Of a stretch of DNA of 64,000 bases, positions 53,526 to 64,000 are shown in pieces (the first letter of the stretch is position 1; every line of letters starts with the position of its first letter). Below the pieces are notes generated by a model, which ran no database searches, had not been told where the DNA came from, and saw nothing but the letters and a program-made list of their open reading frames with translations. Source of the DNA: Brachypodius melanocephalos (Eukaryota > Chordata > Aves > Passeriformes > Pycnonotidae); contig VZSR01003807.1 of NCBI GenBank assembly GCA_013398615.1, positions 41,914,310-41,978,309 on the forward strand, given 5' to 3'. The position numbers and the translations under genes were made by a program.

Positions 53526-54900
53526 ATAGAATCATGGAATCATTAAGGTTGGAAAAGACCTCCAAGATCTTTGAGTCCAACTTTTGACTGAACACCACCA
53601 TGTCAGGTAAAATGCAGTACTAAGTGCCTCGTGAAATGTCCTGTCATTTCTTGAACATTTCCAAGGATCGTCACTCCACCACTTCCCCGGGCAGTTCCTT
53701 CCAATTCTTAACCACCCTTTCAGGGAAGAAATTCGTCCTTATGTCCAATCTGAACATCCTCTGGTGCAACTTGAGAACATTCCCCTTTGTCCTGTCACTG
53801 GCTGCCGAAGAGAAGAACCTGACCCCCACCTTGCTACAGCCTCCTCTCTGGGAGTTATAGAGAGAAAAGTTCTCCCCAGAGCCTCCTTTTCTCCATCATA
53901 AACCACTCCAACTCCCCCAGCTGCTCCTCACAGGACTTATGCTCCAGACCCTTCACAGCTCCATTGCCCTTCTCTGGACTCGCTCCAGTCCCTCAACGTC
54001 CTTCCCACAGTGAGGGGCCAGGAACTGGACACAGGATTTGAGGCATAGCCTGACCAGTGCTAAATACAAGGGGACAATCCCTGCCCTGCTCCTGCTGGCC
54101 ACACCATTGCTGACACAGCCCAGGATGCCATTGTCCTTCTTGGCCACCTGGGCACACTCTGGCTCATGTCCAGCTGCTGTTGACCAGCAGCCCCAGGTCC
54201 TTTTCCACTGGGCAGCTTTCCAACCACTCTGCCCCCAGCATATAGCACAGCCTGGGGTTGCTGTGACCCCAAGGCAGGACCCAGCACTTGGCCTTGTTGA
54301 ACCTCACACCATTGGCCTTTGCCCATTGATCCAGCCTGTCCAGATCCTCCTGCAGAGCTTTCCCACCCTCCTGCAGATCAACACTCTTACCCAACTCAAT
54401 GCTGCCTGCAAACTTACTGAGCGTGCTCTTGATCCCCTTATCGAGATCATCGATAAAGACAAGACTGGCCCAATACTGAGTATCACCATGCCCAAGACAA
54501 CCTCCAAACACCACATCCTACCAGCCCTTCTCTGTAAACAGCAGGTCCAGCAGGGCAGGCTGACTTACCAAGAATTTATCTTCCACACTCTAGCAACCTT
54601 CTAGACCTCTTCTTCTTCACTGTGTTGAGTTTCCAGCTGACATCTCACAAGTTGAAGTCTCCCCCAAGGGCAAGGGCTATTGATTGTGAACTGTCAGACA
54701 GATACTTATAAAATACAGTAAGAAAACTGTTGTAACAATTTCCTGCTGGTCCATAACATGGATTTGAAGTGTACTCAGGCCAGATCTTCTCTGCCATCAC
54801 CTGAACCATCATCACTACCCAGTGACTGGTCTGAGAGGAGAGAAACAATTGTGAATCATGACTTAATGATTCCTGCATATTCCACAGAAGGCAAGAGGCC
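53526..54900 (-). mobile_element. CR1 LINE with internal EN-RT deletion
   Basis: A well-kept reverse-oriented CR1. On the plus strand the tail (catagaatcatggaatcatt) and 3'-UTR lead into antisense ORF2. The minus-strand protein order is unusual: an endonuclease piece (SQSIALALGGDFNL at about 54645-54690, then a [12 protein letters not shown] motif near 54495) is followed within about 15 codons by [16 protein letters not shown], the run-up to the reverse-transcriptase active site. In a full CR1 a long stretch containing the linker and RT fingers lies between. An internal deletion, or template switching during reverse transcription, removed it. The right limit is approximate. Confidence 0.88.
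54164..54514 (-). pseudogene. CR1 ORF2 remnant: EN end fused to RT core
   Basis: This 116-codon open minus-strand frame begins with the end of the endonuclease ([10 protein letters not shown], residues 2-11) and continues at residue 20 with [16 protein letters not shown]. The catalytic box, usually a phenylalanine followed by A-D-D in CR1, reads FAGS here, so both metal-binding aspartates are lost. It continues with [19 protein letters not shown] and [15 protein letters not shown], normal for the RT thumb. It cannot be active. The matching copy at 61594-61950 keeps the aspartate pair (FTDD). Confidence 0.85.
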
Positions 54901-57900
54901 TCCAGCTCACTTAGCTAGGCTAGACAAACCTTGAGACTCAGATGAAGTCTGATTAATGTGGTATTACCACAAATATCTCTATTTTCTTTATTTCATAGAT
55001 TTTGCTTATGGAAACTGCTTTATCTTCTTACTAGTACTCACACCTTATGAAACCCACTTGTGTAACAGATGTCTTGAGACTAATGAGACATATTCCAACC
55101 TCATACAGAATGGCTCAGATATAAGCAACTTCCCTTTTCTACTGTTATGTCTGTCAAGTCTATTCAAAGCATAATCTGCTCAGAGCAAGGTTCTTCTGTT
55201 ATTCAGTACTGTACAGAGCAGAGCACAGGAGTATTATCTTTCATATACTTCTTTGCTCTTCCAGAACAATTAGGAAAATAAAGAAAATAATTAGTTTCCA
55301 AATTTATTGTAGATTGAACTTTTGTGCCACTTCAGAAACACGTTTTCTACTTTTAAAGGTATTGAGAATTAAAAAATCATGTTTTCTCATAGATATTCAT
55401 GCAGATGAGTCACAGAGTCTGCTGTCAACATACTCATTAAAATGAAATTTAACCTCTTATTCATTGAACAATTTGCCAAAAACATAAACATAAAAGCTAT
55501 GCCTTTATGCATGTTTTAGTAGTTCTAATTATATATTGGTTGTGGTTTTCTTTAAAAATATACATTCTCTTTGAAAAATAAAGAAGTTTTTAGTGACTTC
55601 TAATTTTAGAGGGTAATGGAAAAAAAGTAATACACACATATCCACTGAGATAAGCCTTATAATAGTTATATATTTAGTGCCACATTCATCATTTCAAAGA
55701 TCGGAAGTCTGCCCTGGCATGCTACATTTCCTGGTGGAAGAAAGGGATAATGGAAAAGTGTTGTCAAAACTCTGCCATAAGGACCTCTCTAGTCAAAAGT
55801 AATTTGCCTATCCAGAATATTAGACCAATTTTTAAGGAGATGTTGCCATTTTCTGTGCTAGGCACTGTGGGATGATTGCGAGGAATCACAGCTCAAAAGG
55901 TAAAGGAAAATGTCCATGATTTTCATTTTCTGTAGGATTGAAAGAATGATTAGCCATCATCTATTGCAAATGTCAGAAAGTTGGAAAAAACAGCATTATC
56001 TTTGTTTAAAGAAATCAGTATAAAAAAGAAACAGTATATTTCCTTGAACAACAAATATGGCAATTAAAAAAGTAAAACTTATCAAATGAGGTAGCCTGTA
56101 CTTGCCAGCACCGTATGAGTCACATTATAAGGGGAAAGGGTGAGAAAAGAGTATAGGCAATGATTGGTATCAGATGCCAGTCAGATGTGCTCTTTTGTCT
56201 GCGTTTGAGCTGATGTTTGATGTTTGATCCTGCTTCTAGACTATTCTTTCTTGCTGAGCACAATTTTTCCATTACAGATACCACCCAAAATCTTACAGGG
56301 CAATAGCATAGGCAATCAGTCCCTAATCTAATCCTGAGAGAAAAGTGGATATCAGATAAAATAATATGAGAAGTAGACTGCTTTCTTTCAGAAATACTTA
56401 GCCCTTTAGCACTTTCAGGTGTTGTATCCAATCCATTTGTGTTATAGACAGTTTTGCCATCTTCCCCTCTTCAGAGGAAGCAGAGGATAAAGGGAGTTTT
56501 CTTCATAATTTAAGTGTTAATAAAGAAGTTAAAGGTCTGGGTAGTTAATTCCTTGTCTGAAGGATGTCGCTGCAGTAATTATTATTATCATCATTATTGG
56601 GGGTTTTTTCCCTTTTTTTCCTATAAATAGGAAGATATAATACCCATGCCGGGAGGAATAAAGAGCTTTTCCATGGAAAAAAAATCTACATAGCAGTGTG
56701 GTGATGTTCTTACAATTTAAATTCTTTCTACTTGAAAATGGTGAAAAAATCTTAATGCCAGTCACTTCCCCTTAGACTAAACAAAGTTCTCACAATATTT
56801 AATGATTTGCTCCTATAGTTTTATACTGGCACTTCAAAATACGTAGTGACGACCATGATGATCCCAAACTGATTAATCATAAATCATTCAGGTTGTGACA
56901 ATAAGATAGTTTGATATTGATTTCTTTTTAAAAATAAATATCATATAAAGTTAGTCCCAAGAGAACTTCTCAGTCTTTCCTCTTCAGCAAAGAGTCCTGT
57001 GGAAGATGAAACGCATGCCTGTGGTTGGTATTGGTATTCCAAACTTAGCTGGGTTGCCAAGCGTTTCAGCTGGCAATATTTGTTCCTCTAAGCCACAGAG
57101 CAGTTCCACTCCATTCTTCTGTTTAAATAATTTTAATACTTTCCAGAATGTAAAAAGATGGGTTTAATATAGGGTTGTTTCCACAGACAGCCCCACTAAG
57201 CCCCAGGTTGCATCAAATGTACACAAGTGACATTACAGATGCAAACTGTTTCTTGTTTATGCAACATCAAAGGCACCTCTTTTGAAATATTGTAAAACCA
57301 CATGTACTCATTGGTATCTATACTGAACATAACACAGTTACACTTATTTCCTCATAATTATTTCAATGGTTTAAAAGATATGTGTTTGTGATGACTAGTG
57401 GTAAATATGCATATCCCACATGTGTGCTACTCAGATATTCAAACTTCAAAAGGATATTATTGCAAAGCCAAGCAGTTAGAAGTTATAAAAAGCAGAATTA
57501 TGCTGGCTTATGGATGCAGGTTTTGATACTGTGATCACATGCTAATTTTTCATCATGATCCTTTTCCCATTTAGCAGCCTGGAGGGGAGATAATGTTCTG
57601 TTATTGAGTATCCAACCTCCAGTCCAATGTAGGATGCTATATCTGATTTACTGGCACATCTAACCATGTCCTTGAACACCAAGTGTGCTCACACCCGGAA
57701 ACAGATTTTTTAGAAATTAAAGGGGGTAATATACATAAAGTACATGAGTTATTAGGCTATCCTGGCTAATACCAGGCACCACTCTGGCATTTAAAGTAGC
57801 CTTTTCTCTAAGTTAATGTGCTGCCCTTCATTTCCTCAGAGTGGGGACTGTTTTGCACTTCAGTAACACATGAACTCAAAGAGCCTCTACATGGCTTTGC

Positions 57901-59597
57901 CATCCAATGCCACATGTAAATTAAGTATAAATAAATTTAATTTGAAACTTCAAGTGCCTAAGAAAAATAAAATTCCAAAGCCACTATGAAGAACATGTGT
58001 TGGATTACTCTTAGCATAAAACTTCAATAAAAGGGTTTGAACTTCAATTATTGTTATGACTGCTTGTTGACAACTGAAACATCTCTTTCTATTGACTCAA
58101 AGATACGTATTCTGCATCTGGTTGCTGATGCCTATTGAGACAGAGGCCTGGAACAGCAAGTAAGCCTGATTGGCTCAGCAGCATAGAAAAATAGGAAATT
58201 TACTGGAGAAAATATTACTATTTCTTCAGTTACTCAAAATCCAACTTTCCCAAAGATGAAGTTAAGGTGCATCTATACTGAGGTACAGAGAGGGACAGAT
58301 CAGGTTCTATTAATCTGGACTGCTGCTTCAAAGCCAACTTTGGTCCAGAGGCTGCTCATATTGAGAGACATATTGACCTATAACTGGTGATTGCACTCAT
58401 ACCTTCTTCCACTCAAAAAGGAGAGCTTGATCAGCAAAGACAGTCCTGTGCTATTCTGTATGAGTGATTTCCAGTCCACTGTCAGCTCTACGCTCCACTA
58501 AGAGCCTGGTGGTGATTATATGTACTGGATGCAGGCTCTTAGTCTCCATATCCATGTCAGAAAAATTCAGAACTTGTACTGGGATTGAGTTTCTTTGTCT
58601 GCTTAATGGCAAATCCAATCAGCCCAGGAAATGGCATAGAAGAGCTAAGTTTGTTGTGTGACTCACTGTCATACAGACCAGAAAAATAATGCAAGGTTTG
58701 ATTCTGTAAAGTAAAAGAATTTATTGTCTCTTGGAAGAAATGGAAAACAAGGTCGTGTTTAAAGAACATTGCACAAGATTCTCAGGAAAAGAGAGGTTAA
58801 TAGGAAAGAGAAAAAGAGAAGTTCATAGGAAAATTTAGGCTGCCAGGTATGATTTAGCGATGTTTTTTAAGGTATCACAGAAAACAAATTTGAGAATGGC
58901 AGCTGATGCTGGAGCAGTGCCTCTTTTTTGTTTAGGATGCTTTGTGACCACACCTGTTTAAAGTCTCTTTCATGAGAAAAATAAAGTGTTAAAGTATTTT
59001 CATTTTAGTCAGAAATGGTTTTCTGGGTCTACATGGTAGTGGTCACATGCAAGCATAATTTAAAACACTTCAGTATAAAATTTAGGAAAATCATATTGAA
59101 GATCCTACACGGCAACTCGTGTTGTTCTAGAAAGCAGACGCAGTACAATACCAATTTTTTGGATGCAGTGACATTTTCTTTCAGCTTCTTACTATTCATA
59201 ATTTTGTTCAGTTGGCTATTCAAAAACAAAATGTAGGCAGAAAGCTAGTATGCAATACATTTGTTAAAAATTCAGAAGTAAACACCGAATAATTTTAAGA
59301 ATAAAAAAATATAACTAGGCTTTTTCCTGGTTTGGTTATTTTCTGCTTTTAAAAAGTTTCCAGAAGTATCATTTTATTACTAGCCTTTGAAATTTATTCA
59401 CTTAAATGGCTTAAATAGTCAAAGCATTTGAAGGGGATAACATATAAGGCATGTTAATATATATGTGTGTATATATATATATATTTCCTTTATCATTTAA
59501 TTCATACCTTAATGAATGAGACCACTTCCTTCCACATGTACAAAGGGGACCCTAGTAATGTATATAGATATATTATGGGATAGAATGTACAAAAGTC
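54901..59597. other. Unique AT-rich DNA, one AT/GT microsatellite
   Basis: Nearly 4.7 kb without a named transposon. Frames are at most 103 codons and lack domains. The AT/GT microsatellite at 59456 is the only simple repeat of note. Confidence 0.5.
59456..59484. repeat. AT dinucleotide microsatellite with GT core
   Basis: AT units flank a short GTGTGT stretch and extend as about seven uninterrupted TA units. Confidence 0.9.
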
Positions 59598-59873
59598 AGA
59601 GTCAGCCTCTTTCCAGTGGTTTCCAGTGACAGGACTGCAGTCAACAGGCAGAAACTGAAAACAGGAGATTCCCTCTGAATATCTGGAAAAACTTTTTCTC
59701 TCTGTGAGAGTGTCTGAGCACTGGTACAGGCTGCCCAGAGTGGTCATAGAGATATTCAAAAGTGGTCTGGATACCAGCTTGAACAACTAGCTTTAGATGG
59801 CTGTGATTTAGCAGGATATTTGGACCAGGTGACCTCCTGAGGTCCCTTCAAAACCATTCTGTGGTTCTGTGAT
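59598..59873 (+). mobile_element. CR1 LINE, 3' end, CTGTGGTTCTGTGAT tail type
   Basis: Reads on the plus strand from 'gagtcagcctctttccagtg' through 'agtgacaggactgcag', 'caacaggcagaaactgaaa', 'gagcactggtacaggctgcc' and 'gatattcaaaagtggtctgg' to the 3'-UTR block ccaggtgacctcctgaggtc. It ends with the tail attctgtggttctgtgat at 59856-59873. These are the C-terminal codons of CR1 ORF2 and the 3'-UTR of a subfamily different from the ATTCTATG group. It is 5'-truncated and non-coding. Confidence 0.9.
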
Positions 59874-60965
59874 AAATATTCTGTCATGAGCAGTCTAAGA
59901 AGGTACATTACTGATTCGTATACTACAGTCATCTATCACATATCTCACACTGACACCAAGATCTTTTCTGAGTTTTAAATGAGTCCAATAAAACATTTAT
60001 TGGCAACAGACAGTGAAATTTCTTATTGATAACCACTGCAAAAATCCCTATTCTTATCACTGCTATAAGGTCCCCTAATTTTTTCATAATACTTGTCAAA
60101 AGGGTTCATTATTATTACAATATTTAATGGTATACTTATTAGCATAAATTTCATATAGGATTTGGATAATATTCATGAGTGATGTTTCTTTTTGTCCCTC
60201 ACTACTCTGGCAGTTCTTTAATCTTCAAAGATTGCAGAACCAATGCAGTTTACAAATACGTAAAACTTTGAAATTACAGTACAAGAAAAGGTACATTCAA
60301 CTAAATCTGGGATAGAAGTTTTGTTACACCTCTAAACAATGCATTTCAGTGTTCTTAGAAATACATGAATATGTAGACCAACAGTATAGAAACATGACAT
60401 GTGATGGCAGTGGCCTTGACAGATCATTGCAGTACCTCTTACCCCATGCTGAAAAGGAGATTTGGTACCAAAGTTGTTTTCTTATCAAAAACATTAATTT
60501 CCTCAGAAGTCTGAATCTTTTATAAGACTTTCATCTAGGCTTCACTTTCATAGGCTTTTGGTTTGTAACACAAACATACTTTGACTTTTCTTGTTGATTT
60601 TTAGTTACAAGAAACGCAACCATGCCATCCAGTCTCTTTTAATCTGTATTTCATATGGATTTTGTTTAGACTCTGCATTTCCTTCCTTCCTTTCAAGCCA
60701 CTGATTTTTGATCAGTCTCAGTTCCCTTCTTCTACCAGTCTCTGCCTGCAGTAGCATCCATCTCTCTTGCTTGTTCCACTTTCATTTCAGGTGAACTATG
60801 TTCATTTCATAGGTGAACTATGTTCACCTCCCATCCAGTGTGTCTTTGCATAGGGCAAGTTTGCTTTGACACATGACTTAACAGTGCAAAAGTGAAGAAC
60901 TTTCCCTACCTTTTGAGGTATGGCCTCAGCCCAGCCTGGAAATAATAATGTGAAGAATGAACTCC
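59874..60965. other. Unique DNA between two CR1 copies
   Basis: About 1.1 kb with no named repeat except the short duplication at 60781-60822. Confidence 0.55.
60781..60822. repeat. About 20-bp tandem duplication
   Basis: A unit starting ttcatttca and ending ggtgaactatg occurs at 60781-60800 and 60801-60822. The second copy has an extra TA in the middle. Confidence 0.88.
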
Positions 60966-61900
60966 TTAGAATCATTAAGGTTGAAAAGACCTTCAAGATC
61001 AGAGTCCAGCCTTGGACCAAACACTGCTATGTCAACTAAATCTTCGCATTAAGTACCATGTCCAGTCATTTCTTAAACACTCCCAGGGATGATGTCTCCA
61101 CCACTTCCCTGGGCAGCAAGTTCCAGTGGTAAATCACCCTTTCATTGAAGAAATTTATCCTGATGTCCAATCCAAATGTCTTCTGGTGCAACATGAGAGC
61201 ATTTCCTCTCATCCTGTTACTTGTTACCTGGTAGTAGATGCTGACGCTACCCAGCTGCAACCTCCTCTCAGGCAGCTGTAGAGAATTATAAGGTGTCCCT
61301 TGAACCTCTGTTTCTCCATCATAAACACCCTCAAATCCCTCAGCTGTCCCTCACAGGACTTGTGCTCCAGACCCTCCACGAGCTCCATTGCCCTTCTCTG
61401 GACTCACTCCAGCCCCTCAATGTCCTTCCTGAACTGGGGGGCCCAGAACTGGACACAGCACTTGAGGTGCAGCCTCATCAGTGCTGAGTACAGGGGGACA
61501 ACCCCTGCCTTGGTCCTGCTGGCCACACTATTGCTGATACAGGCCAGGATGTCATTGGCCTTCGTGGCCACCTGGGCACACTCTGGATCATGTTCAGCTG
61601 CTGGCAACCAGCACTTCCATGTCCTTTTCCCTGTCTTGCTTTTCAGCTATTCTCCCCCCCAGCATATAGCATAGCTTGGGGTTGTTGTGATCCAAGGGTA
61701 GGACCCAGCACTTGGCCTTGTTGAACCTCACACCATTGGCCTTCACCCATTGATCCAGCCTGTCCAGATGCTCCTGCAGAGCTTTCCCACCCTCCTGCAG
61801 ATCAACACTCCCACCCAGCTTAATGTCATCTGTGAACTTACAGAGGATGCACTTGATCCCTTCATCCAGATCATCAACAAAGAAATTAAACAGGCCTGGA
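60966..61900 (-). mobile_element. CR1 LINE, 5'-truncated copy of about 935 bp
   Basis: The plus strand opens with ttagaatcattaagg and the 3'-UTR, then runs antisense through ORF2. Minus-strand translation shows KFTDDIKLGGSVDLQEG, the region around the RT catalytic aspartates, followed by LQEHLDRLDQWVKANG and [12 protein letters not shown]. It stops shortly upstream of FFVDDLDEGIK near 61890. The sequence is the same subfamily as the 53526-54900 copy and shares nearly its whole length with it. Frame shifts near 61620-61680, at a C run, separate the parts. Confidence 0.92.
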
Positions 61901-61950
61901 ATGTCAGTATGCTCCACAAGAACAGAAGTTTCCGGGATTTTTGTGGTCAA
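61594..61950 (-). pseudogene. CR1 ORF2 remnant with FTDD active-site box
   Basis: An open minus-strand frame of 118 codons. The first 20 or so residues do not look like CR1 and probably come from flanking DNA. From FNFFVDDLDEGIK onward it matches the CR1 reverse transcriptase, with the catalytic aspartate pair kept in KFTDD. The C-terminal part continues in another frame (61404-61607, [20 protein letters not shown]). It is only a fragment and has no endonuclease. Confidence 0.8.
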
Positions 61951-63574
61951 GTTTTAACAAACTGCTAGTGAGTTCATACAAATTGCACTTTTCCAAGATT
62001 TACATTATAAGTGGTTTCTGGTATGGATAGCAAACAGCGCATCAGTGACAGACAGACCACCCTTCTGCCAGATGTCAATTTCCTGCTCAACATTTGAGGA
62101 GGGCACAAGAGCCGCCAAAGTAAAGGTTACGGGACTGTTTTCTTAACTGCAGAAAATAGCATGTTTTTCTCTTGCTTCACAGCAGAAGCATTTTGGCTGA
62201 AATTTTCCAAAAGATTTCTTCACAAGGCAAATGCTGCACACGGAAAATTTCAACCTAAACCGTTAGTTTGGCAAAAGTATAAGCAACGAGGTCTTATAAC
62301 AGGAAATGTTTGAAGCCTTAATACTAAGCAGTGCTACCAATTCAGCATATAATTTACTCAGCACCACCCTTATGCACTGACAAAGATATTCAGCACCTTG
62401 CAAGGCCAAGCTGTGAACTTGGAAGGAATGAGCCGTAGCTCCCAGTTAATGCTGACAAGTGTTGACTATTCTCTTTTAACCACAATCTTTGGCCATTTTT
62501 TGCAGCACTGCTGTTTGCATTCTACAGCTACACCATATTCTTAAAAGCCCTTCACTAAGTTTGACACTCATGATGATTTCAACAAAGATTGAAAGAAGAG
62601 AAAGATGACTTGCTTAGTTTCCATCAAAGCTTTTATGACTAAGGTAGTTTTTGAACCCTTTTTACTCTTCCATGAAGACACTTGCCCATCTATGGTTGTC
62701 CTGTTGGAACATGAGGCTATCCACATTACCAGGTGTAGGATCCACATCATCAAATATACGATACATGAGCATTGCATACAAAGAATACTCCACAAAAGTG
62801 ATGCCAAGACTTCAAAATGTGAGTTACTAGTATACAGGCCTCACTGTCTTTTTCATTAGATGGGCAGTGACCTCAGGTGCTAAGGGAATTTGCTTTTGGC
62901 TTCTGTAATCCAGAATAATTTTACAGTATCACTGTATGTAGAAAAAACCTGCCATCAATAATAGGTCTAGAAAAGCTCCTCTTCTGAGATTTTTCAGTCA
63001 CGTTACTTGTGCACTGTATTTTTCTACTGGTTCGGACTCAGAAACATATAAGAAAGGTGTGTTTTCTTTCTCTGAGCTGATAATTTTAGTGTAACGAGAT
63101 GTGAGAGTGACAGTCTTTCAAATTTCAAACTCATCCTTAGACTTGAATTGCAAGAACTCCTTTCTTGCTGCTTCTGTTGAAGCATTAAGCTTCCAAATCA
63201 GAGGGAGAGAACATATATGACCTAACAATGTCACCAAGCCCACTGAAAGGAATGCTTGCAGGAGGCGTCTGGCGCACCCCTCTTGAACTGAAAGTGGTCA
63301 TAGAGGTCATTTCAGTAGTACAACACCCCTTCCTAGAGGGGATACCACCTCTTATCTAGCACTGCTGTGCTATGTCCAGTCAGCTGCCCAAAAAGAAAAG
63401 CTGAGGGTAAAAACATATATCTAATTGTATTCAGTTTGCATAGAAAGCTTTTCAGAACAAGAGGCCAACAGGGTTGTCTTCTGTGAGAAGATGCTAGAAG
63501 CTTCCTCTGTGTCCAATAAAGCCAATGTCAGCTGGCACTGATGAGTGGCAGTCATTGTACCTCAAATTTACTGT
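61901..63574. other. Unique DNA, nothing recognised
   Basis: No named repeat. Frames of 79-84 codons overlap in antisense near 62.6-62.85 kb. The 62090-62290 block has balanced composition and is mentioned as a possible noncoding element. Confidence 0.5.
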
Positions 63575-64000
63575 GCAGGAGTGAATTGCAGTCGGAGAGA
63601 GCAAGAATAAACACGAGGAACCATTCTGCAGACATCAAGGTCAGTGAAAAAGTACAAAGAGGCACTCCAGGTGCTAGAGCAGAGATTCCCTTGCAGCCTG
63701 TAGTGCAGACCATGGTGAGGCAGCTGTACCCGTGCAGGCAAAGGAGGACTAAAGTGGAACAAGGATCCACCTATAGCCCCTGGGGGAGCACACACTGGGG
63801 CAGGGATAGAGTGTGAGTGGTCCTCCCCCTGAGTGTGAAGGAGCAACAGAGACAACATATGATAAACTTCCCTTCCCGGTTCCCCTGCACCACTTGGTGG
63901 GAGGAGGTAGAGAAATGGCAAGGGAAGTTGAGCCTGGGGAAGAAAGGAGGGTGGAGAAATGTGTTTTAAGATTTCATTTTATTTCTTCTTACCCTACACT
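63575..64000 (+). mobile_element. LTR-like avian repeat, cut by window end
   Basis: A block clearly richer in G+C than the flanking DNA continues to the last base. Landmarks, in order: 'gcagacatcaaggtcagtg', 'agcagagattcccttgcag', 'gaccatggtgaggcagctgt', 'ggtcctccccctgagtg', caacagagacaaca, ggtgggaggaggtagagaaa, 'gaagttgagcctgggga' and 'gtgttttaagatttcatttt'. I recognise this series as a dispersed avian repeat that I believe to be an endogenous-retrovirus LTR, read on the plus strand, whose right part lies beyond the window. The family name is not certain and the left edge is approximate. Short frames on both strands in it are chance. Confidence 0.55.

Noticed and set aside
54038..54604. 188-codon plus-strand open frame
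   Set aside because: Antisense of CR1 ORF2, whose minus-strand translation matches the CR1 reverse transcriptase.
1..64000. CRISPR array, operons, tRNA, rRNA or a defence/phage system
   Set aside because: The window is vertebrate nuclear DNA dominated by CR1; no regularly spaced repeats, tRNA-like folds with the expected box motifs, or prokaryotic gene structure were seen.

Overview
The window reads as avian nuclear DNA, most likely from a songbird or related bird. It is AT-rich, has no run of genes, and its dominant recognisable repeat is the CR1 LINE, whose 3' ends carry the ATTCTATG- or ATTCTGTG-type octamer tails typical of birds. It also holds a solo retroviral LTR and the start of a second LTR-like avian repeat. 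The bird assignment rests on the CR1 content and on LTR sequences that resemble passerine LTRs as I remember them; crocodilians and turtles also carry CR1, so the order-level call is inference.

I found no protein-coding gene or exon that I can support. The open frames are short, lack recognisable domains, and overlap on both strands. The longest ones (about 180-190 codons at 5027-5602, 19280-19828 and 54038-54604) are chance frames inside an LTR or on the antisense of CR1 copies. The segment is best described as a gene desert or a piece of a very large intron.

Layout. 1-3381: unique AT-rich DNA with an AAC microsatellite. 3382-3559: CR1 3' end (minus). 5020-5682: solo LTR with flanking 6-bp repeats. 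5683-13301: unique DNA, a GATTTTT heptamer repeat and one CR1 scrap near 11.5 kb. 13302-13556: CR1 3' end (plus). 19008-19795: CR1 (minus). 19796-41234: a long, almost repeat-free tract broken by a 100-N assembly gap at 28632-28731, with an AC microsatellite near 35.9 kb. 41235-42150: old, eroded CR1 (minus). 46130-48407: the longest CR1 (plus), with a younger CR1 inserted in reverse orientation at its reverse-transcriptase active-site region. 51664-52120: CR1 (minus). 53526-54900: CR1 (minus) with endonuclease and late reverse-transcriptase parts joined by an internal deletion. 59598-59873: CR1 3' end (plus). 60966-61900: CR1 (minus), closely related to the 53.5 kb copy. 63575-64000: start of an LTR-like repeat that runs off the window.

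Nothing here forms a pathway or operon. The biology visible is a history of LINE and LTR insertion, nesting, truncation and decay, with some unexplained unique blocks that could be regulatory. I did not find a new system, and I say so rather than promote a weak signal.
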